From NCBI GenBank assembly GCA_025499705.1, contig JAFMVE010000008.1, positions 107,788 through 171,787 on the forward strand: 64,000 bases of DNA. Direction: 5' to 3'. Of the stretch, positions 18,073 to 28,500 are shown in pieces. Made by a program: the position numbers and the translations under genes. The DNA is from Carboxylicivirga caseinilyticus (lineage in GTDB: Bacteria; Bacteroidota; Bacteroidia; Bacteroidales; Marinilabiliaceae). Each line of letters opens with the position of its first letter. Position 1 is the first letter of the stretch. The notes under the pieces were generated by a model. That model saw only the letters and a list, made by a program, of their open reading frames with translations. It searched no databases and was not told where the DNA came from.

Positions 18073-18147
18073 CGGGGTGTAGCGCAGTCCGGTTAGCGCA
18101 CCTGGTTTGGGACCAGGGGGTCCCAGGTTCGAATCCTGGTACCCCGA
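18073..18147 (+). tRNA. tRNA-Pro (TGG anticodon), copy 2
   Basis: Its sequence is identical over 75 nt to the copy at 17944, including the short 5' flank TTTCGGGGTG. This points to a recent tandem duplication. Confidence 0.96.
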
Positions 18148-18159
18148 CAAGTAAAGTAT

Positions 18160-18196
18160 AAGCTCATATGTCAAATGACGTATGAGCTTTTTTATT
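18160..18196 (+). terminator. Terminator after the tRNA cluster
   Basis: The stem aagctcata / tatgagctt (18160-18190) is followed by TTTTTATTTTTA. Confidence 0.85.
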
Positions 18197-18270
18197 TTTA
18201 TTGATTCTTGTTGGTAGTCAAAAATCGTTACATTTATAAATGATACAATCTTCTTTTATAAATAGCTAAT

Positions 18271-19857
18271 ATGCATCTTCAGAATCAAATAGATAGGATT
18301 CGTGAACAGATTATAAATATCACCTTATCATCGACAGCGATATTTATGATAATAGCTTTTGTTCCCGGACTGTTACGTCTACTGGATACAGGTTGGCAAC
18401 CTGTTTATCTTGTTCATATTATTGATGCGGCTGTTATTATTCTCTTATATTTATTCAGAGGTTTTATTCCATTGAAGTATAAAACACATGCACTTTTCCT
18501 AATTTATTTGTCCATTGCCATTATGGGAATGATTAACTTCAAATTAGTTAATGCAGGTTATTATATATTGGTTGTAGTGTCGTTGGCTACATTGCTTTAT
18601 GGTAAAAGAATAAGTTTTATTTATTCGGTTATATTCATAGTTTTATACGCTTTAATATTTATTGGTCACCACCATGATTTTATTAATATAAATATCAATC
18701 TTGATGAATATCAGAATTATACATCAACATGGTTAGCTGTTGGATCTTCATATATTTTTGTTCTGGTAGTCGTTATAATATCAACGCATGTATTTTATAG
18801 TTTGTTTGTAAAATCTATCCGTGAGTTAAATAAAAAATCTGATGAGCTGTCTCAATCGTTGGAGGCTTTACAATTATCAGAAAAGAAATACAAGGATATC
18901 TTTGAAAACAGTAAAGATGGTTTTCTATTCTTTGATGATAGACTGTCCATTACAGCTTGTAATCAAAGCTTTTTAAAGTTAGTTGGGTATGAGTTGGATG
19001 AATTATTAGCGAAAAATTATACTTACTTACTTGACAATAAAAATTATAACTGGGAAGGATTTATAGAAGGTACTTCTAAAAATGATATCAAGGAAATTGC
19101 TCTTGTTCATAAGAATAAGACCTTAATACCTGTGATAGCCAGTGCATATCGAAGCAATGTGCCTGATGGTGGTTTTTGGGTGATTATCAGGGATATCAGA
19201 GAGCGGAAGAAATTGGAGCGTGAGATCTTTCAAACTATGATTCAGTCTGAGGAGAAAGAACGAGAACGATATGCAAAGGAGCTCCATGATGGACTGGGGC
19301 CATTAATATCAACAAGTTTGATATATGTGAATGCCATCCAGGAGGAAGGTGATATGACTAAAATTAAGGAATACAGTGAAAGAACCTACTCTATCTTGGA
19401 AGATGCAACTAATACAATAAAAGAAATATCAAATAATCTGAGTTCACTGATTTTAACCGAATATGGTACTGTAAGTGCCATACGTTCGTTTATTGAAAAA
19501 TTGCAGCAGGTTTCAGATATTAAATTTGTTCTCAAATCAAACCTTAAAGGTACGTTTGAAGAACTCATTCAATTTACAATTTATCGCATATTAGTAGAAT
19601 TAATCCATAATTCAGTTAAATACTCACAGGCAAAATGTATTTCAATTCTTTTCGATTATGAAGATGGATATTTAAAGGTCAGGTTTTCTGATGACGGAGA
19701 TGGTTTTGATTATGCTCAGGCGCTAATCAATAAAAAGGGCTTTGGATTATTAAATTTACAAAACAGGATTAAACAACTGGGTGGGAGTTCCAGTTATTAT
19801 ACTGCACCTGGTGAAGGGGTTAAAGTTGAATTGTCGATCAAAACGAATTATCAATGA
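18271..19857 (+). CDS. Membrane PAS sensor histidine kinase (HisKA_3 / NarX-type)
   Basis: This 528-aa kinase begins with about six transmembrane helices (residues 15-180) that form a membrane sensor region. A short coiled coil follows, then a PAS domain (about 205-320, starting KYKDIFENSKDGFLFF). The dimerisation/phosphoacceptor helix contains KELHDGLGPLIS, with His near residue 339. A HATPase domain (about 430-526) has HNSVKYSQ, DDGDGFD and GFGLLNLQNRI boxes. It overlaps the downstream NarL-type regulator by 4 bp, so the two form a cognate pair. The signal is unknown. Confidence 0.92.
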   Translation: MHLQNQIDRIREQIINITLSSTAIFMIIAFVPGLLRLLDTGWQPVYLVHIIDAAVIILLYLFRGFIPLKYKTHALFLIYLSIAIMGMINFKLVNAGYYILVVVSLATLLYGKRISFIYSVIFIVLYALIFIGHHHDFINININLDEYQNYTSTWLAVGSSYIFVLVVVIISTHVFYSLFVKSIRELNKKSDELSQSLEALQLSEKKYKDIFENSKDGFLFFDDRLSITACNQSFLKLVGYELDELLAKNYTYLLDNKNYNWEGFIEGTSKNDIKEIALVHKNKTLIPVIASAYRSNVPDGGFWVIIRDIRERKKLEREIFQTMIQSEEKERERYAKELHDGLGPLISTSLIYVNAIQEEGDMTKIKEYSERTYSILEDATNTIKEISNNLSSLILTEYGTVSAIRSFIEKLQQVSDIKFVLKSNLKGTFEELIQFTIYRILVELIHNSVKYSQAKCISILFDYEDGYLKVRFSDDGDGFDYAQALINKKGFGLLNLQNRIKQLGGSSSYYTAPGEGVKVELSIKTNYQ

Positions 19858-20504
19858 TTAATATAGTCATCATAGAAGATTTGCCAATTGTAATGGAAGG
19901 TCTCAAGCTGCAACTAAACAGGGTTGAGAATTTTAATGTAATTGGGGAGTTTAGTAATGGTAAAGAGTTTATCGATCAAATGGATTCCATTGAGCCTGAT
20001 ATTATACTTACCGATATTGATATGCCTGTGATGAATGGTATCGAAATGACACTGATGGCATTGTCAAATAATCCGGAATTGAAGATTATTGCATTGACCA
20101 TGTTTTCTGATCGTAAATTCTATTATAAAATGGTTACAGCGGGTGCCAGAGGATTTGTGTTGAAGCAATCATCAGCCGGCGTTTTAAAAACTGCCATAGA
20201 AGAAGTATATAAAGGGGGTAGTTATTTTTCGCAAGAGATACTGCGAACAGTGATTGTTGAAATGCAGGGTATTGAAGAAGAGATAATAAAAGAAAAGAAA
20301 GAACTACTTAAACTTACCGACAGGGAAACGCAAATAATTCAATTGATTTGTCAGGGATTGAGTAATAAAGAAATTGCTGACCGTTTATTTGTAAGTCTGC
20401 GAACTGTTGAAACAACCAAATCGCGTTTGATGCAGAAAACAAAACAACGAAATAATGCAGGCCTGATCATTTGGGCTATCAAAAACAAGATTGTATCCAT
20501 CTGA
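19854..20504 (+). CDS. NarL/LuxR-family response regulator
   Basis: This 216-aa regulator has a receiver domain at residues 1-120, with acidic pocket IIED and phosphoacceptor Asp in ILTDIDMPVMNG (about residue 55). The C-terminal LuxR-type helix-turn-helix (about 155-212) contains LTDRETQIIQLICQGLSNKEIA and 'LFVSLRTVETTKSRLMQKT'. It is translationally coupled (4-bp overlap) to the histidine kinase upstream. Two dyad-symmetric sites just downstream (20525-20563) are candidate binding sites that could link it to the receiver-chemoreceptor pair. Confidence 0.94.
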   Translation: MINIVIIEDLPIVMEGLKLQLNRVENFNVIGEFSNGKEFIDQMDSIEPDIILTDIDMPVMNGIEMTLMALSNNPELKIIALTMFSDRKFYYKMVTAGARGFVLKQSSAGVLKTAIEEVYKGGSYFSQEILRTVIVEMQGIEEEIIKEKKELLKLTDRETQIIQLICQGLSNKEIADRLFVSLRTVETTKSRLMQKTKQRNNAGLIIWAIKNKIVSI

Positions 20505-20524
20505 CATTATACTACCTCGTTATA

Positions 20525-20563
20525 AAATGTGGTTTACCACATTTAAATTGAAGTGTTTTACAC
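20525..20563 (+). promoter_or_regulatory. Two dyad-symmetric operator-like sites
   Basis: Site 1, aaatgtggt-tt-accacattt (20525-20544), has 9-bp arms. Site 2, gtgt-ttt-acac (20553-20563), has 4-bp arms. Their centres are about 24 bp apart, and both carry a G-TTTAC-C type core. There is no T-run after either, so they are unlikely to be terminators. They precede the receiver gene at 20636. Confidence 0.45.
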
Positions 20564-20635
20564 ATTCATTTTTGAAGTAAACACAACCAACCTCCTTTTT
20601 CCATCGCCGTAAATATCAGTGTTACAAATGAACAG

Positions 20636-21043
20636 ATGGAGAACGAAAAGATTCGAATTGTTATTGCCGAAGATAATGCTCAGTTTTTAGAAGCATTGTT
20701 GTTGATGCTTGGTAAGAATAATCAATACCAGGTTATTGATACCTGCTATAATGGAATCGAATTAGTGCAGGCTTGTAGAGCCAAAAAACCGGATTTGATT
20801 ATTACTGATCTTAATATGCCCGATATGAATGGCGTTGATGCAATTAAGCAAGTAAGAATAATCTATCCCAAAATTCCGGTTATTGCTCTAACAATGCATT
20901 TCGAAAGTGTCGTGATCCAACCCATTATTGACATGGGGTTTAATGGGTATATCTATAAACCTCATGTATCAAAAAGACTGTTTACTGTGATAGAGCGTGT
21001 TTTGTCTAAAAAGATTATAACTAATACAGGAGAATATGAATAA
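20636..21043 (+). CDS. Stand-alone CheY-like receiver protein
   Basis: This 135-aa protein is a single receiver domain: IVIAEDN acidic pocket, phosphoacceptor Asp in [14 protein letters not shown] (about residue 57), conserved Thr in IALTMH, and Lys in YIYKPH. There is no output domain. Its last 8 bp overlap the chemoreceptor gene, so the two are coupled. It may be phosphorylated by the nearby kinase at 18271 or by a distant CheA; neither is shown. The start is the ATG at 20636; an ATG at 20628 is out of frame. Confidence 0.88.
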   Translation: MENEKIRIVIAEDNAQFLEALLLMLGKNNQYQVIDTCYNGIELVQACRAKKPDLIITDLNMPDMNGVDAIKQVRIIYPKIPVIALTMHFESVVIQPIIDMGFNGYIYKPHVSKRLFTVIERVLSKKIITNTGEYE

Positions 21044-22274
21044 TTTAGTTTTGGAATTATTAAAAACATCCGCTACAATTCCGGTAGCCATTTTGATCCT
21101 AAGATTGATTTTTAAGAAGTCGATCATGTTTCAATTCAGTATGATAACTGTGTCTTTTACATTATTTGTTGTGATGGCAAAGTCAGTTGAATTTTATTAC
21201 GAGGGTGTATGGCAGTTTATTGTAACGCCATTAAATGTAATTATAGGAGCAGGTGTATTTATTTATATTAATAAAATCCTCAGGACTCCCTTAGAAAAAT
21301 CAATTCAACAGGTAAACGAATTGTCAAATGGAAACCTTAATCTTGAAGTAGAGAAATCGCACTCATCAAACGAACTGGGTCTATTAAATAATTCACTTTA
21401 TAATTTAATCGAGAAATTGAAAGGAATTATTGGCGATGTGATCGTTAATTCAGAGCAATTAGCTACAGCAAGTAATCAAATGAGTGGCTCATCAGAGCAA
21501 TTGTCTCAAGGAGCAACAGAACAGGCTAGCTCTCTTGAAGAAGTATCTTCAACCATGGAGGAAATAATCTCCAATATTGCTCAGAATACAGAGAATGCCA
21601 AGCAAACTGCTCAAACATCGGTAGATGCATATAATAGTATGAAACTAGTTTCTGAAAAATCACAAAAAGCTGTTGATGCCAACAAGATTATTTCAGAAAA
21701 AATTACGATTATCAACGATATTTCCTTTCAAACAAACATTCTCGCCTTAAATGCTGCAGTGGAAGCTGCCAGAGCCGGTGAAAATGGTAAAGGTTTTGCT
21801 GTCGTTGCTTCAGAAGTAAGAAAGCTGGCGGAAAATAGTAAAAAAGCGGCAGAAGAAATTGTTGGATTGGCTCAGGTTAGTTTACAACTCTCTGAAGATA
21901 CGGGTAAAGTAATGATGGATACTATTTCAAAAATTGAAAATACATCGCTTTTAATTCAGGAGATTTCTGCAGCCAGTATGGAGCAGAATAATGGAGCTCA
22001 ACAGGTTAATAATGCGATACAGCAATTAAACAGCGTTACTCAGCAAAACGCATCTTCAAGTGAGGAGCTGGCATCAAGTGCAGAAGAACTTGCCGGACAA
22101 GCGGGTCAGTTAAGAGATATCGTATCCTTTTTTAGCACTGAATCAGGTGATCACAAATTAACAAGTATTATACGGATGAAACCTAAAACAAAAGTGTTTA
22201 CAGGCAAAGAACCAAAGGTTAACTCTGAAATTGCAATTGCTGAAGAAGAATTGTTTTCCTATGAAAAGTTTTAA
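21036..22274 (+). CDS. Methyl-accepting chemotaxis-type signalling protein
   Basis: This 412-aa protein has two N-terminal transmembrane helices (residues 12-70) with almost no external loop, so no ligand-binding domain. A HAMP-like region follows ([25 protein letters not shown]). The long cytoplasmic signalling coiled coil has the conserved hairpin tip [20 protein letters not shown] and then '[13 protein letters not shown]'. An unusually good AGGAG Shine-Dalgarno (21028-21032) lies before the ATG, within the receiver gene. No cheA, cheW, cheR or cheB lies in the window. It may sense membrane or energy state, or act in a non-flagellar pathway; both are inferences. Confidence 0.9.
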   Translation: MNNLVLELLKTSATIPVAILILRLIFKKSIMFQFSMITVSFTLFVVMAKSVEFYYEGVWQFIVTPLNVIIGAGVFIYINKILRTPLEKSIQQVNELSNGNLNLEVEKSHSSNELGLLNNSLYNLIEKLKGIIGDVIVNSEQLATASNQMSGSSEQLSQGATEQASSLEEVSSTMEEIISNIAQNTENAKQTAQTSVDAYNSMKLVSEKSQKAVDANKIISEKITIINDISFQTNILALNAAVEAARAGENGKGFAVVASEVRKLAENSKKAAEEIVGLAQVSLQLSEDTGKVMMDTISKIENTSLLIQEISAASMEQNNGAQQVNNAIQQLNSVTQQNASSSEELASSAEELAGQAGQLRDIVSFFSTESGDHKLTSIIRMKPKTKVFTGKEPKVNSEIAIAEEELFSYEKF

Positions 22275-22642
22275 CGCAGATAGATCTATATATTCTCAAT
22301 TAGACAGACAGTAATTAAATGGTCACCCCTTGACAGTGTTTAATTACGGCCATCCAACGGGATGGCTTTTTTTTATAAGCGTATTTGTAAATGATGCAAT
22401 AGGACTAGTAAAGATCATAGATTATTCAAGGATGATACTTTTTTGTCATATTTAGCAACCTCTATGTTCTAATTGTAGATTATTGTTGTATTGAAAGAAT
22501 TCAAAGGGTCTGGTTTTCCTAATTATTTTGGAACTTAATGAGTCCCGTTTAAATGTATTTGGATATCTTTCTTATACCTAAATGTAGGTTATTACATTTT
22601 TGTTATTCAATAATTTATTAATAACTATTACAATTCGTTTTG
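22275..22642. other. Intergenic region entering the mannan island
   Basis: This 368-bp AT-rich gap holds the terminator of the chemoreceptor gene (22349-22374). The remaining roughly 265 bp lead to the first GH92 gene. No convincing -33/-7 pair or short gene is seen in it. Confidence 0.6.
22349..22374 (+). terminator. Terminator after the chemoreceptor gene
   Basis: The stem gccatcc / ggatggc with loop AACG is followed by eight T residues. Confidence 0.92.
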
Positions 22643-24934
22643 ATGAAAAAAGAATTTATAATTTTTCTGTTATTGCTGTGTTCAATTAAACTGTGGGCTG
22701 TTGAAGATCCGGTTGAATATGTGAATCCATTAATGGGTACGCAGTCTAATGTATGGCTTTCAAATGGTAATTTATACCCTGCTATTGCCCGTCCATGGGG
22801 AATGAACTTCTGGACCCCTCAAATGGGAAAAATGGGAGATGGATGGACTTATACTTATGGAGGTGTTTATCCCGGAGGAAGATTTGAGCAAAAAATAAGA
22901 GGTTTTAAACAAACCCATCAACCCAGTCCATGGATTAATGATTATGGACAATTCTCTATAATGCCTGTAGTAGGCGAAAAAGTATTTATTGAAAAAGACC
23001 GTGCCAGCTGGTTTTCGCATAAAGCAGAAAAGGTAAAAGCTTATCAATACAGTGTTTATCTTGCCGATTACGATGTTTCTGTGGACCTAGCTCCAACTGA
23101 CAGAGCATGTATATTTGAAATGACATATCCTGAAACAGATGAGGCATATGTGGTGATTGATGCTTTTGACAGAGGTTCATTTGTGAAGGTAGAGCCAGAG
23201 AAAAACAGAATTATTGGTTATTCAACCCGCAATAGTGGTGGTGTTCCAGAGAATTTTAAAAATTATTTCGTTATTCAGTTTGATCAGAAGTTTACTTCAG
23301 CTGATTTATTCTCTGATGATAAGTTGTTGGAGGGTGTTGAAGAGCAGCAAGGTGATCATGTGGGTGCAGTGATTGGTTTTAAAACCAAACGTGGAGAAAA
23401 AATTGTAGCCAGGGTTGCTTCTTCCTTTATTAGTTATAAGCAGGCTTTGATTAATCTTAAAGAAGTTGGTGATAGAGATCTTACTGCTATTGCACAAGAG
23501 GGGAAAGAGCTTTGGAATAAATCTCTTAACAGGATTGAAGTGGAAGGTGGAAGTATTGATCAATACAGAACATTCTATACTTGCTTATACCGCTCATTGC
23601 TATTCCCTCGTAAGTTTTATGAGTTAGATGAAAAAGGTAATGTAGTTCATTATAGCCCTTACAATGGCAAGGTCTTGCCGGGGTATATGTATACTGATTC
23701 AGGATTTTGGGATACCTTCCGTTGTTTATTTCCTTTTTTGAATTTAATGTATCCATCGGTAAATATGGAGATTCAGGAAGGATTAATCAATACGTATAAA
23801 GAAAGTGGATTCTTCCCAGAATGGGCCAGTCCGGGTCACAGAGGTTGTATGGTTGGTAATAACTCAGCTTCCATACTGGCTGATGCATTTTTGCAAGGTT
23901 TAAAAGTGGAAGATACAGAGGCTTTATGGGATGGATTAGTAAATGGTGCAAATAATGTACATCCTCATGTTTCTTCAACAGGTAGATTGGGCCATGAGTA
24001 TTATAACAAACTGGGTTATGTTCCTTGTGATGTTGATATCCGTGAGAGTGCTGCACGAACATTGGAATATGCTTACGATGACTGGTGTATTTACCAGGTT
24101 GGAAAAGCCTTGGGTAAACCAAAGAAAGAAATTGAGGTGTATGCTGAAAGATCTTTAAATTATAAGAACCTGTTTCGTAAGGATTTTAATTTAATGTGTG
24201 GTCGTAAAGAAAACGGAGAGATGAGCGATCCATTCAATCCTTTCAAATGGGGAGGCGATTTTACAGAGGGTAACTCATTGCACTACACCTGGTCTGTGTT
24301 TCACGATCCTCAGGGATTAATTAACCTGATGGGAGGCGACCAAACCTTCAATCAAATGCTGGATACTGTTTTTGCTTTGCCTCCGATTTTTGATGATAGT
24401 TACTATGGCGGAACCATTCATGAAATAAGGGAAATGCAGATTATGAATATGGGTAATTATGCGCATGGAAATCAGCCTATTCAGCACATGATTTATATGT
24501 ATAACTACTCAGGTCAGCCTTGGAAGACACAGATGCATGTAAGAGATGCAATGGATAAGCTGTATAAACCAACACCAGACGGATATTGTGGCGATGAGGA
24601 TAATGGTCAGACTTCGGCTTGGTATGTTTTCTCTGCTATGGGTTTCTATCCTGTTTGTCCGGGTAGCGATCAATATGCTTTGGGTACTCCATTATTTAAA
24701 AAGGCTACTTTGCATCTTGAGAATGGAAATGATGTTGTTATCAATGCCCCGGATAATAATGAGGAAACTGCATATATCAGGGATCTTAAGATTGATGGGA
24801 AAGAGTATACAAAGAACTATTTTTCAATTAGTGCAATTAAAGAAGGTGTTGTAATTGATATTGAAATGAGTGATGTTCCAAATAAAAGCAGAGGAGTAAA
24901 AGATAAAGACAGACCTTATTCCTTCTCAAAATAA
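22643..24934 (+). CDS. GH92 alpha-mannosidase, atypical subgroup (GH92-1)
   Basis: The ATG at 22643 follows an in-frame TTG. The 763-aa enzyme has a type I signal (MKKEFIIFLLLLCSIKLWA), suggesting a periplasmic or freely exported location. The family fold is clear: PVEYVNPLMGTQSN, then 'YPAIARPWGMNFW', 'TEGNSLHYTW' and 'SAWYVFSAMGFYPVCPGS'. GH92 enzymes are calcium-dependent, inverting exo-alpha-mannosidases. It departs from the other three GH92s in the window: HGNQPIQH where they have HGNEPSHH, and GDEDNGQTSAW where they have GND/EDCGQMSAW. The long 'RGFKQTHQPSPWINDYG' block also marks a separate subgroup. A different linkage specificity is therefore likely. It stands alone, closed by its own terminator. 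Confidence 0.93.
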   Translation: MKKEFIIFLLLLCSIKLWAVEDPVEYVNPLMGTQSNVWLSNGNLYPAIARPWGMNFWTPQMGKMGDGWTYTYGGVYPGGRFEQKIRGFKQTHQPSPWINDYGQFSIMPVVGEKVFIEKDRASWFSHKAEKVKAYQYSVYLADYDVSVDLAPTDRACIFEMTYPETDEAYVVIDAFDRGSFVKVEPEKNRIIGYSTRNSGGVPENFKNYFVIQFDQKFTSADLFSDDKLLEGVEEQQGDHVGAVIGFKTKRGEKIVARVASSFISYKQALINLKEVGDRDLTAIAQEGKELWNKSLNRIEVEGGSIDQYRTFYTCLYRSLLFPRKFYELDEKGNVVHYSPYNGKVLPGYMYTDSGFWDTFRCLFPFLNLMYPSVNMEIQEGLINTYKESGFFPEWASPGHRGCMVGNNSASILADAFLQGLKVEDTEALWDGLVNGANNVHPHVSSTGRLGHEYYNKLGYVPCDVDIRESAARTLEYAYDDWCIYQVGKALGKPKKEIEVYAERSLNYKNLFRKDFNLMCGRKENGEMSDPFNPFKWGGDFTEGNSLHYTWSVFHDPQGLINLMGGDQTFNQMLDTVFALPPIFDDSYYGGTIHEIREMQIMNMGNYAHGNQPIQHMIYMYNYSGQPWKTQMHVRDAMDKLYKPTPDGYCGDEDNGQTSAWYVFSAMGFYPVCPGSDQYALGTPLFKKATLHLENGNDVVINAPDNNEETAYIRDLKIDGKEYTKNYFSISAIKEGVVIDIEMSDVPNKSRGVKDKDRPYSFSK

Positions 24935-24951
24935 TATTATTATCATAAAAG

Positions 24952-24987
24952 AAAAGGTGTCGCAGTTTGTGACACCTTTTTTGTTTG
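24952..24987 (+). terminator. Terminator after GH92-1
   Basis: The 10-bp stem aaaaggtgtc / gacacctttt has a 9-nt loop and is followed by TTGTTTG. Confidence 0.9.
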
Positions 24988-25486
24988 AACTCTAATTGAA
25001 CAAATAATCTTCTTTATTTACTATCTGATAAATTGAAGTTTCTATGATAATTCGTTGATATTAAAATTTCTATGATTTAAGCTTTTGTTGATATAGGGGT
25101 GAAAAGAGTTTTAAATAGGCAGTATAGTATTCATTCTTGTCAATTATAGCAACCCTGTAATGTATGTGAGTTTATAATATTGTATTACATATATACTGTT
25201 AAACGAATAGTGTTTGATGGATTGTATTACACCAAACTGATTATAACAGCAAGAATGATGTGTTCAGATTACAAGCAGAATAATATATACCATTATTTAT
25301 GGATTTTCTATTTCAATCATGAAACCATATGATATGAATTGAAAAGGTTTAGGCTGGTAATATTTGCAATGCAGTCACTTTAAAAGTATTTGATAAGGAT
25401 CAATTCAATAAATCTATTTCTAACTAAATCAATAATCTATGGAAGTAAACTCGTGTTAAAGAATCCAATCCGTTTAAATTAAAAAA

Positions 25487-25516
25487 GGGGCAGAAAGCGG
25501 CAACTTTCAAACCCCC
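25487..25516 (+). promoter_or_regulatory. Hairpin in the 5' leader of the first susC
   Basis: The outer arm gggg / cccc and inner arm gaaag / ctttc enclose a 6-nt loop, 30 bp before the susC ATG. There is no T-run suited to termination. It may control translation or be the target of a small RNA, but this is conjecture. Confidence 0.4.
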
Positions 25517-25545
25517 ATTGTTTTACAATTAATCGTTACAAAATT

Positions 25546-28500
25546 ATGAAATTTAATCCAAAAACAGGATTGTGGAAGGAATATGCCTTTAAAACCACAG
25601 TCCTTTTAATGGTTATCCTTTTATTTAGTGGATACTCATTTGCTTCTGAAAAAGGAGATTCAGAATCCTCAGAAGATTTAACCAGCATGCAACAAGCTCA
25701 AAAACAGGTAAAAGGTAAGATTGTTGATGCAAGCGGGAAAGCTATTCCCGGCGTTTCGGTTGTAATAAAAGGAACAACCGATGGAACAATAACCGATGTT
25801 ACCGGAAATTTCTCCATCAGTGTAGCTCAAGGCCAAACATTACTATTCTCTTTTATTGGAATGCAATCAGTAGAAGTTGTTGTTGATTCTAAGGACTTCT
25901 ATGATATAACAATGGAAGAAGATGTTGTTGGAATCAATGAAGTTGTTGTGGTCGGATATGGTACGATGCGAAAATCAGATGTGACCGGATCTATTTCTAC
26001 GACAAAAGGAGCTGATATTTTAAAAACCCAATCGTTTAATGCATTAGATGGGTTAAAAGGTAAAGCTGCAGGTGTAAACATTTTCTCAAATACAGGTCAG
26101 CCAGGTGGTGAAAATCGTGTAATCATTCGTGGTATTGCAACCATTAATGCTTCGGCAAATCCTTTGTATGTGGTGGATGGAGTTGTGATGCAGAATTTCC
26201 AATACCTCAACCCTAATGATATTGAATCAATTGAAATTTTGAAAGATGCTTCATCGGCTGCAATCTACGGTGCACGAGGTGCCAACGGTGTAATTTTAGT
26301 TACAACCAAACGCGGAAAAACAGATGCAGGAGGTTCTTCTATTTCTTATAACGGTTCATTATCAGTTGGAACAATGGCTCGCTATATGGATGTGATGGAT
26401 TCCAATGAGTGGATGGCTACATTTAAACAAGGTCTGGAAAATGCAAACGCATGGCAAGGTCGTAATTTCACCACAGATTTATCTGAGTTATTTACAGATC
26501 CTCGCTTATTCAATTCTGATGGCTCACCAATTTACAATACCAACTGGCAGAAAGAAGCTTCAAGAACCGCTATTTCTCACAATCATCAATTAAACATTCA
26601 GCGTGGTGGCGAAAATTCATCAGTAGGAGCATTCTTAAACTATACTGATCAACAAGGTATTCTGCTTAACTCATACTTTAAAAGGTTGAATGCCAAGATG
26701 ACTTATGATGATAAACCAACTAAATGGTTATCTACTGGTGTTAACTTATTGGTAAATCATACCTGGGGAAACAGAACATCTGATAACCCTTACGGGCAAG
26801 GTGCTCTTCGTACAATGATTGAACAATTGCCATTTTTACCAGTAATGTTGGATGGCGTTTATACACAGACTAATATTATTCAAACAACAGCCATTCTTAG
26901 AGATAAGGATGATCCTAACAGCGGTACACAAAACTTTAGTCCAGAAGGTGTTGGTAACCCGGTTGAGTTACTTAAAAGATTAGAGGCTAATCAGTGGAGA
27001 ACTCAAATTTTTGGTAACGCAGCTTTAACCTTTCATCTGGCAAAAGATTTGGATATTAAAACGCAATTTGGTGTTGATTATAACAATAATCGCAGTGCTA
27101 GTTATACTCCTGTTACTCCTCGTCCAATGATTAATCAGAGCTCAGAGGGAAGAGTTGGAGCAGGTAACTCAAATATTTTTTACTGGCAGGAAGAAACGTA
27201 CCTGAACTATAATAAATTATTTGGTGCAAGCTCACTAAATTTAATGGCTGGTATGTCATGGCAGGCATATAATTATACTTATTTCGGAGCTTCTGAAACT
27301 GGATATGACGATGATTACTTTGGTTATTATAACCTGGGTAATGGAACCAATCGTCCTTCGGTAGGTAATGACTGGGACAGATGGGCAATGAATTCTTATT
27401 TCCTTCGTGCAGCTTATTCTTATGATAATAAGTATATGGCCACGATTACTGGACGTTATGATGGTTCTTCAAAATTCGGACAGAATAATAAATATGCATT
27501 CTTCCCATCTTTAGGTTTGGGTTGGTTAGTTTCAAACGAAGGATTTTTGAAAGATAATTCAACAATCAGTAAGTTGAAATTACATTCTTCAATTGGTGTA
27601 ACTGGTAACTCTGAAATTGGTACATTCCGCTCTCTTGCTGGTGTTGGACAATCGCAAACAATTGTTGGTGATCAGTTACGAATTGTTTCTTATTTGAGTA
27701 ATATGCCTAATGCAAACCTTAAATGGGAAAAAACCACTCAATGGGATATGGGTGTTGATCTGGGAGTGCTTAATAATAGACTTAATTTAGAACTTTCGTA
27801 TTATTATAAGTATACTACTGACCTTTTACTTAACCGTCCTTTGCCACTTTCAACAGGGTTCTCTTCTGTAATGGATAACATTGGTTCGGTATCGAACCGA
27901 GGATTGGATATTTTAGTTACTGCACATCCTGTGCGCAATGCCAATTTCCAGTGGACTTCAACTGTTAATTTGGGTTATAATAAAAACCGTGTTGAAAAGT
28001 TGGATGAAGGAGCTTCTATTGATCCAATTTCAGGAAAAAGACAAATTACAACAGATGGTTTTGTTGGTTATGACATCTTAATCCGCGAAGGTGAAGAACT
28101 TTCTTCTTTCTTTGGATATAAACGTGCCGGTATTTATGATGGTAACCCAGGCAATTGGGATGCAGAAACAATGAATATACCTAATACTGTTGGTGAGAAA
28201 GTAACCTATAAAGAACGTCAGATTATCGGTCATGGATTACCTCGCTGGATGGGTTCATTTATTAATACCTTTAATTATAAAGGTTTTGACCTGACTGTAG
28301 ATTTGCAATTTACCTGGGGAGTACAGGTTATGCAGGAATTTTTCCACTCAACAGAGGGACGTTTCTTAACCAGTGGACTTGACCGACTTCATCAGGAAGC
28401 ATGGCATCCAACTTTAAATCCTAACGGTGAAGCACAGGCAATTCGCTTGTCTAACTTTGGAATGGGTAACAATGCAAATGCCGATGATACCTGGGTTGCA

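Larger units (their letters stand above)
24935..25545. other. Leader and promoter region upstream of the first susC
   Basis: This 611-bp gap has the GH92-1 terminator at its left end and a hairpin near the susC start (25487-25516). A 10-bp direct repeat, tttctatgat, occurs at 25039-25048 and 25067-25076, spaced 28 bp, and could mark regulator binding. No ORF of substance lies here. The promoter was not located with certainty. Confidence 0.5.

Noticed and set aside
23787..24122. 111-codon antisense ORF in GH92-1
   Set aside because: His/Tyr/Pro-rich translation typical of antisense reading of GH92 sequence; similar antisense ORFs occur in the other GH92 genes.
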